The translations under genes were made by a program, and so were the position numbers. This document shows positions 34,270-37,835 of a DNA stretch of 37,835 nt, one piece after another (the stretch's first letter is position 1; every line of letters starts with the position of its first letter). The notes beneath the pieces were generated by a model. It was given only the letters and a program-made list of their open reading frames with translations. It had not been told where the DNA came from and ran no database searches. Source of the DNA: Pyrinomonadaceae bacterium (GTDB lineage: Bacteria > Acidobacteriota > Blastocatellia > Pyrinomonadales > Pyrinomonadaceae); the NCBI GenBank assembly GCA_030841085.1, contig JAVEDP010000026.1, positions 1-37,835 of the forward strand, written 5' to 3'.

Positions 34270-34308
34270 AAAAAAAAGGGAAGCAGGCATACACCTGTTC
34301 CCTTTTTT
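34270..34308 (-). terminator. Intrinsic terminator after ftsH
   Basis: Stem GGGAACAGG / CCTGCTTCCC with one bulge, flanked by A- and T-runs of six to eight on both sides. Read on the minus strand it follows the ftsH stop by 44 bp and ends in a run of Ts, so it should end ftsH transcription before folP. Confidence 0.85.
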
Positions 34309-34325
34309 AACTTTTCCCACGATCT

Positions 34326-34350
34326 GGACAGACAGGAATGTCTATCCTAC
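34326..34350. repeat. Palindrome family 7, single arm abutting the ftsH stop
   Basis: On the minus strand GTAGGATAGACATTCCTGTC starts one nucleotide after the ftsH TAA; its hairpin is AGACA-TTCC-TGTCT. The TTCC loop and GTAGGA lead are shared with the palindrome inside tilS (36591-36610). Confidence 0.7.
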
Positions 34351-34351
34351 T

Positions 34352-36298
34352 TTACGCCGGCGCCGGATTGCCTCCGGTGATTGGCGGCAGAATCGGTTTC
34401 AGCGGTTTGGCTGAAGGCTCTTTCAACTGCGGCCGTTCGTCATCACTGCCGAGATCGGCAACCGGTTGAGCGTCGTCCAGCGGCAAGCCCGCGATGATGC
34501 GGCGAATCTCAACGCCGTCGAGCGACTCGCGCTCAAGCAAACATTCCGCCAATCGCACCATGGTATCGCGATTGTCTTCAATGATGGCCTTGGCGCGATC
34601 GAATTGCGCCGTGACGATCTTCTTCACCTGCTCGTCGATCCTGATCGCAGTCTCTTCCGAAAAGTCGCGATGTTGTGCAATCTCGCGGCCCAGGAAAATC
34701 TGCTCTTCCTTTTTGCCGAAAGTAAGCGGTCCCATTTCCGACATACCGTATTCGCAAACCATCGCGCGCGCGAGTTCAGTTGCGCGCTCGATATCGTTTG
34801 ATGCGCCGGTCGTGATGCTGCCGAGGAAGGCATCTTCGGCAATACGCCCGCCCATCAGGATCGCAATCTGGCCCAACAAATATTCTTCGCTGTAGTTATG
34901 CCGATCGCCTTCCGGCAATTGCTGCGTCACACCCAGCGCCATGCCGCGAGGAATGATTGTGACTTTGTGAACCGGATCAGCGTTGGGAACTTTCAAACCA
35001 ACCAAAGTGTGGCCGGCTTCATGATAAGCGGTAACGCGCTTCTCTTCGTTGGAGATGACCATGCTCTTGCGTTCGGCGCCCATCAGCACTTTGTCTTTAG
35101 CTAACTCAAAATCGTTCATCGCCACCAACTTCTTGTTGTAACGAGCAGCGTTCAGCGCCGCTTCGTTAACAAGGTTCGCGAGATCCGCGCCGGTAAAGCC
35201 GGGCGTGCCGCGCGCGATGACGCTGATGTCGACGTCTTCGCCCAGCGGAATCTTGCGCGTGTGAACTTTCAAAATGCCTTCGCGCCCGCGCACGTCGGGT
35301 CTGGAAACGACGACACGACGATCAAATCGCCCTGGCCTTAATAATGCCGGATCCAAAACGTCGGGCCGGTTAGTAGAAGCGATCAGGATCACGCCGTCGT
35401 TTGATTCAAAGCCATCCATCTCAACGAGGAGCTGGTTCAAAGTCTGCTCGCGTTCGTCATGTCCGCCGCCCAGGCCGGCGCCACGATGACGGCCAACTGC
35501 GTCAATCTCGTCGATGAAGATGATGCAGGGCGCATTCTTCTTGCCCTGTTCGAACAAGTCGCGAACGCGCGAGGCGCCGACGCCAACAAACATTTCCACG
35601 AAGTCAGAACCGGAAATCGAGAAGAACGGAACGTTGGCCTCGCCGGCAATTGCGCGCGCCAGCAAAGTCTTGCCGGTTCCCGGCGGGCCCATCATTAAAA
35701 CGCCCTTAGGAATGCGGCCGCCCAGCTTCTGAAATTTTTGCGGCTCCTTCAGAAACTCAATAATCTCCTGAAGTTCTTCCTTGGCCTCTTCAACTCCGGC
35801 AACATCTTTAAAGGTCACGCGCTTCTGCTGGTTGTTCAAAAGTTTTGCGCGCGATTTGCCAAAGGAGAGTGCTTTGTTGCCGCCCGACTGCATTTGTCGC
35901 AGCATGAAAACCCAGATGCCGATAATAAAGAGGAGTGGCGCCCAGGTGATGAGCATCGGCCACCATAAACCACTGGTGCCGGAGTCGTCTTCAAACTTTC
36001 CAACCTTAGCCGTCCCGTCAGCGTTTCTTTCGTTCGCTTTCTTGAACAGTTCGTTCTTCATCTGCTCGTTTGTGAGCTGGACGCGGAATTCGTTGTTCTG
36101 TTGGTCAACCGCGGTCGTCTCATTTTGTTTGACGGTCAACTGCTTGATTTCGCCCTTCTCGATTCTCGAGTAAAGCGAGGTCAGATCCGTCGGCTGGACG
36201 TTCTTTCCCGACGGGTTGACGAGCTTATAAAGCAGCAGCGCGCCGGCAATGATCAGTAACCAAAAAACTATTTGTCTGGCTGTAGAACTCAAAGTCAT
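34352..36298 (-). CDS. ftsH: ATP-dependent zinc metalloprotease FtsH
   Basis: FtsH is the membrane-bound AAA+ protease that degrades misfolded membrane proteins and regulators such as LpxC. The 648-residue protein has two membrane helices (about 8-26 and 112-133) around a periplasmic domain, Walker A GPPGTGKT at 204-211, Walker B FIDEID at 261-266, the second region of homology [20 protein letters not shown] at 308-327, and the zinc motif HEAGH at 426-430. The C-terminus ends in a Pro-rich tail with no recognised domain. GGAGG lies 5-6 bases before ATG 36298. It keeps the common order tilS-ftsH-folP, without the hpt gene often found between tilS and ftsH. Confidence 0.98.
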   Translation of the reverse strand: MTLSSTARQIVFWLLIIAGALLLYKLVNPSGKNVQPTDLTSLYSRIEKGEIKQLTVKQNETTAVDQQNNEFRVQLTNEQMKNELFKKANERNADGTAKVGKFEDDSGTSGLWWPMLITWAPLLFIIGIWVFMLRQMQSGGNKALSFGKSRAKLLNNQQKRVTFKDVAGVEEAKEELQEIIEFLKEPQKFQKLGGRIPKGVLMMGPPGTGKTLLARAIAGEANVPFFSISGSDFVEMFVGVGASRVRDLFEQGKKNAPCIIFIDEIDAVGRHRGAGLGGGHDEREQTLNQLLVEMDGFESNDGVILIASTNRPDVLDPALLRPGRFDRRVVVSRPDVRGREGILKVHTRKIPLGEDVDISVIARGTPGFTGADLANLVNEAALNAARYNKKLVAMNDFELAKDKVLMGAERKSMVISNEEKRVTAYHEAGHTLVGLKVPNADPVHKVTIIPRGMALGVTQQLPEGDRHNYSEEYLLGQIAILMGGRIAEDAFLGSITTGASNDIERATELARAMVCEYGMSEMGPLTFGKKEEQIFLGREIAQHRDFSEETAIRIDEQVKKIVTAQFDRAKAIIEDNRDTMVRLAECLLERESLDGVEIRRIIAGLPLDDAQPVADLGSDDERPQLKEPSAKPLKPILPPITGGNPAPA

Positions 36299-36493
36299 TA
36301 ATGCCTCCGACTGCGATCATACCTTATCCGGCAGGCTTTGTCGCTGGGCTAAGCGAACCGGATTACATCAATAAAAGGACAACTTCACCGCTCTCGTTGG
36401 ATGCGTAGCGCCGTTCGGCCGGTTGTGTTGCCCTTGTTTTAGAACCCGTGCAGGGGGACAGGTTCCCCGCCGGACTTCTTCAATAACTCGCCC

Positions 36494-36529
36494 GCAAAAA
36501 GCGAAAACCGCCGTCTTTTCCCCGGCGGT
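36494..36529 (-). terminator. Intrinsic terminator directly after tilS
   Basis: On the minus strand, stem ACCGCCG / CGGCGGT (36507-36529) begins one nucleotide after the tilS stop and is followed by TTTTCGCTTTTT. It separates tilS from ftsH, so ftsH should have a promoter in 36299-36493. Confidence 0.82.
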
Positions 36530-36530
36530 G

Positions 36531-37703
36531 TCAACGCCTTGAAAGTTTAGAGGCGGCCGCGCGCTTTTTCAATGGCTTTTTCCGAGGTAGGACAGGCTTT
36601 CCAGCCTGTCGCATCTTGGGCGCTGCTGATTCGGAATTGAAAACTTTCAAAAACTGCCCATTTCGCGTCACTCTAAAACTACCCGGCAGCTCAACAATGC
36701 TACCGCCGCGGCCGGTGAGCAGTTTTTCAACTGCCAGCAGATGGCTCATTTCGAGCCTTTGCAAATCTCCCCGGGCCTCGCCGAGCCACTGTCGCAACGC
36801 CCGCCGCCGCACCGCCGCCGGTGATTGCAGTAGAACCTTTACGTTTAGGGCCGGCAATTTGGTTTCAATATTCTCCGGCTGCTGATTTGTCGCGGCGCCC
36901 ATCGCCAGCTTGAGCAACTCGCCAGCCTGGTGGGATAGAACAGTTGCATCTTCAGCCAACAGACTGGCCGTGCGGCTCAAGGCTTCAACGATGCGATTAT
37001 TGAATGACTCCATCAGCGGTAACAATTGTTTGCGAATTCTGACCCGCGAAAAAGTTTCGTCGTCGTTCATCTCGTCAACTCGAAACGCCACGGCCAGGAT
37101 GCGGCAATACTCTTCTGTATCGCTGCGTCTGGCCCATGAAACTAGTGGGCGCGCCAGCTTAACTGATGATCCATCCTTTATCGGCCGGACCGCCAAGGTG
37201 CCGCTCAATCCTTCCGCGGCACTGCCGCGCAGCAGACGCAGCAAGACCGTTTCCGCTTGGTCGTCCAGAGTATGCGCGGTCAGAACGATCTTCGATTTGT
37301 TCTGAATTGCGGTTCTGAGAAGAAAGTCGTAGCGCTTTAGTCGCGCCGCCTGTTCGAGGTTTGCGACCGGTTTGCCCGCTGCAGTTTTGAGTTGGGCCTT
37401 ACCGACTACAACTTTGTGTCCGAGCTCCATTGCCAGTTCTGTCACCCAGCGAGCATCAGCGACAGAGCTTTCCCGCAAACCGTGATCGAGATGAGCGACC
37501 ACAAGCTTCAGCTGCAGCTTGTCGTTTTTGATCAACTCGTCCAGTGCCAAAAACAGCGCGGTGGAGTCAGCGCCGCCGGACACGCCGACGACGACAGTCG
37601 CGTTGTCAGTTGGTAAAGCCATCTCTTTCCAGGCCGCGCGCAAGTTTCTGGCGAACTTTGTAAGTGCAGGTCGCCGCACTTGCGAACCTTCTTGTGATTT
37701 CAT
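36531..37703 (-). CDS. tilS: tRNA(Ile)-lysidine synthase
   Basis: TilS attaches lysine to C34 of tRNA-Ile(CAU) so that it reads AUA codons; it is essential in most bacteria. The 390-residue protein has the PP-loop motif VSGGADSTALF (SGGADST at 42-48), HLDHGLRESS, and AHTLDDQAETVLLRLLRGS in the catalytic domain, followed by the C-terminal substrate-binding part (GGSIVELPGSFRVTRNG). ATG 37703 is chosen because AAGGAA lies 5 bases upstream; a GTG at 37718 adds five residues. The last ~28 residues are very basic and begin with a stretch (KMRQAGKPVLPRK) encoded across a family 7 palindrome, so this tail seems to be repeat-derived. Catalytic domain appears intact. Confidence 0.96.
   Translation of the reverse strand: MKSQEGSQVRRPALTKFARNLRAAWKEMALPTDNATVVVGVSGGADSTALFLALDELIKNDKLQLKLVVAHLDHGLRESSVADARWVTELAMELGHKVVVGKAQLKTAAGKPVANLEQAARLKRYDFLLRTAIQNKSKIVLTAHTLDDQAETVLLRLLRGSAAEGLSGTLAVRPIKDGSSVKLARPLVSWARRSDTEEYCRILAVAFRVDEMNDDETFSRVRIRKQLLPLMESFNNRIVEALSRTASLLAEDATVLSHQAGELLKLAMGAATNQQPENIETKLPALNVKVLLQSPAAVRRRALRQWLGEARGDLQRLEMSHLLAVEKLLTGRGGSIVELPGSFRVTRNGQFLKVFNSESAAPKMRQAGKPVLPRKKPLKKRAAASKLSRR
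36591..36610. repeat. Palindrome family 7 inside the 3' end of tilS
   Basis: GACAGGCTTTCCAGCCTGTC: an 8-bp stem with a TTCC loop, in frame within the last 30 codons of tilS and followed by CCTAC on the minus strand. Confidence 0.85.
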
Positions 37704-37799
37704 TTGTTCCTTCGTCACGCCACCCGATTGTCTTGGTTGCTCTGCATTTGAGTCAACCCAACCTCAGGTTCCCAGAATTCACTTAGGCAAAAAATATCA

Positions 37800-37828
37800 G
37801 GTTAGGAAGGGTGGCTTGCCCCCGCTCT
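37800..37828. repeat. Palindrome family 5, single arm at the window edge
   Basis: GGCTTGCCCCCGCTCT with the preceding GGAAGGGT matches the right arm of the family 5 element at 25930-25964. Its partner, if any, lies beyond the window. Confidence 0.75.
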
Positions 37829-37835
37829 GCTTGAA

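Overview
The window looks like a chromosomal segment of a diderm, GC-moderate bacterium, most likely an Acidobacteriota member of the Blastocatellia/Pyrinomonadaceae kind. The basis is an LPS-assembly lipoprotein (LptE), an OmpA-type lipoprotein partner and outer-membrane barrels, a mixture of Acidobacteria-like small genes, and an unusually dense set of short palindromic intergenic repeats. The taxonomic placement is inference from gene content; no rRNA or tRNA gene is present to settle it.

Layout. 1-2918 (+): C-terminal part of a CBS/CorC-type membrane protein, overlapping a deoxyhypusine-synthase-like gene, then a small CxxCxxxCC (YkgJ-type) protein and a 73-residue protein. 2995-8512 (-): NlpC/P60 hydrolase; a translationally coupled pair of HExxH metallopeptidase and D-Ala-D-Ala-ligase-like ATP-grasp enzyme; endonuclease III; an MFS transporter. 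8719-17547 (+): one giant gene of 2942 codons for a cyclic beta-1,2-glucan synthase (GT84-GH189-GH94 type). 17659-26827 (+): DUF763 protein, lipoprotein, sarcosine-oxidase-like flavoenzyme, OmpA-family protein, VOC protein, stand-alone 5' nuclease, a membrane protein, a small membrane protein (-) and an arylamine N-acetyltransferase. 26939-28098 (-): DinB-like protein and a REP-associated tyrosine transposase (RAYT). 28338-29747 (+): second MFS transporter. 30009-31567 (-): lptE-holA coupled by an ATGA overlap. 31892-33196 (+): outer-membrane protein made of two homologous barrel domains. 33207-37703 (-): folP, ftsH, tilS in an order seen in many bacteria, but with intrinsic terminators between the genes.

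The most unusual layer is between the genes. At least eight families of short palindromes, usually arranged as inverted pairs around a short spacer (BIME-like), occupy most intergenic gaps. One family flanks the RAYT gene as 35-bp inverted arms, giving an apparently complete mobile unit. Three elements of two families begin exactly one nucleotide after a stop codon; one palindrome is nested in another; and two palindromes supply the C-terminal codons of real genes (5' nuclease, TilS). A second class is arrays of degenerate 7-bp tandem repeats, twice found as head-to-head inverted array pairs.

No CRISPR array, rRNA, tRNA, phage or integrase gene was seen.
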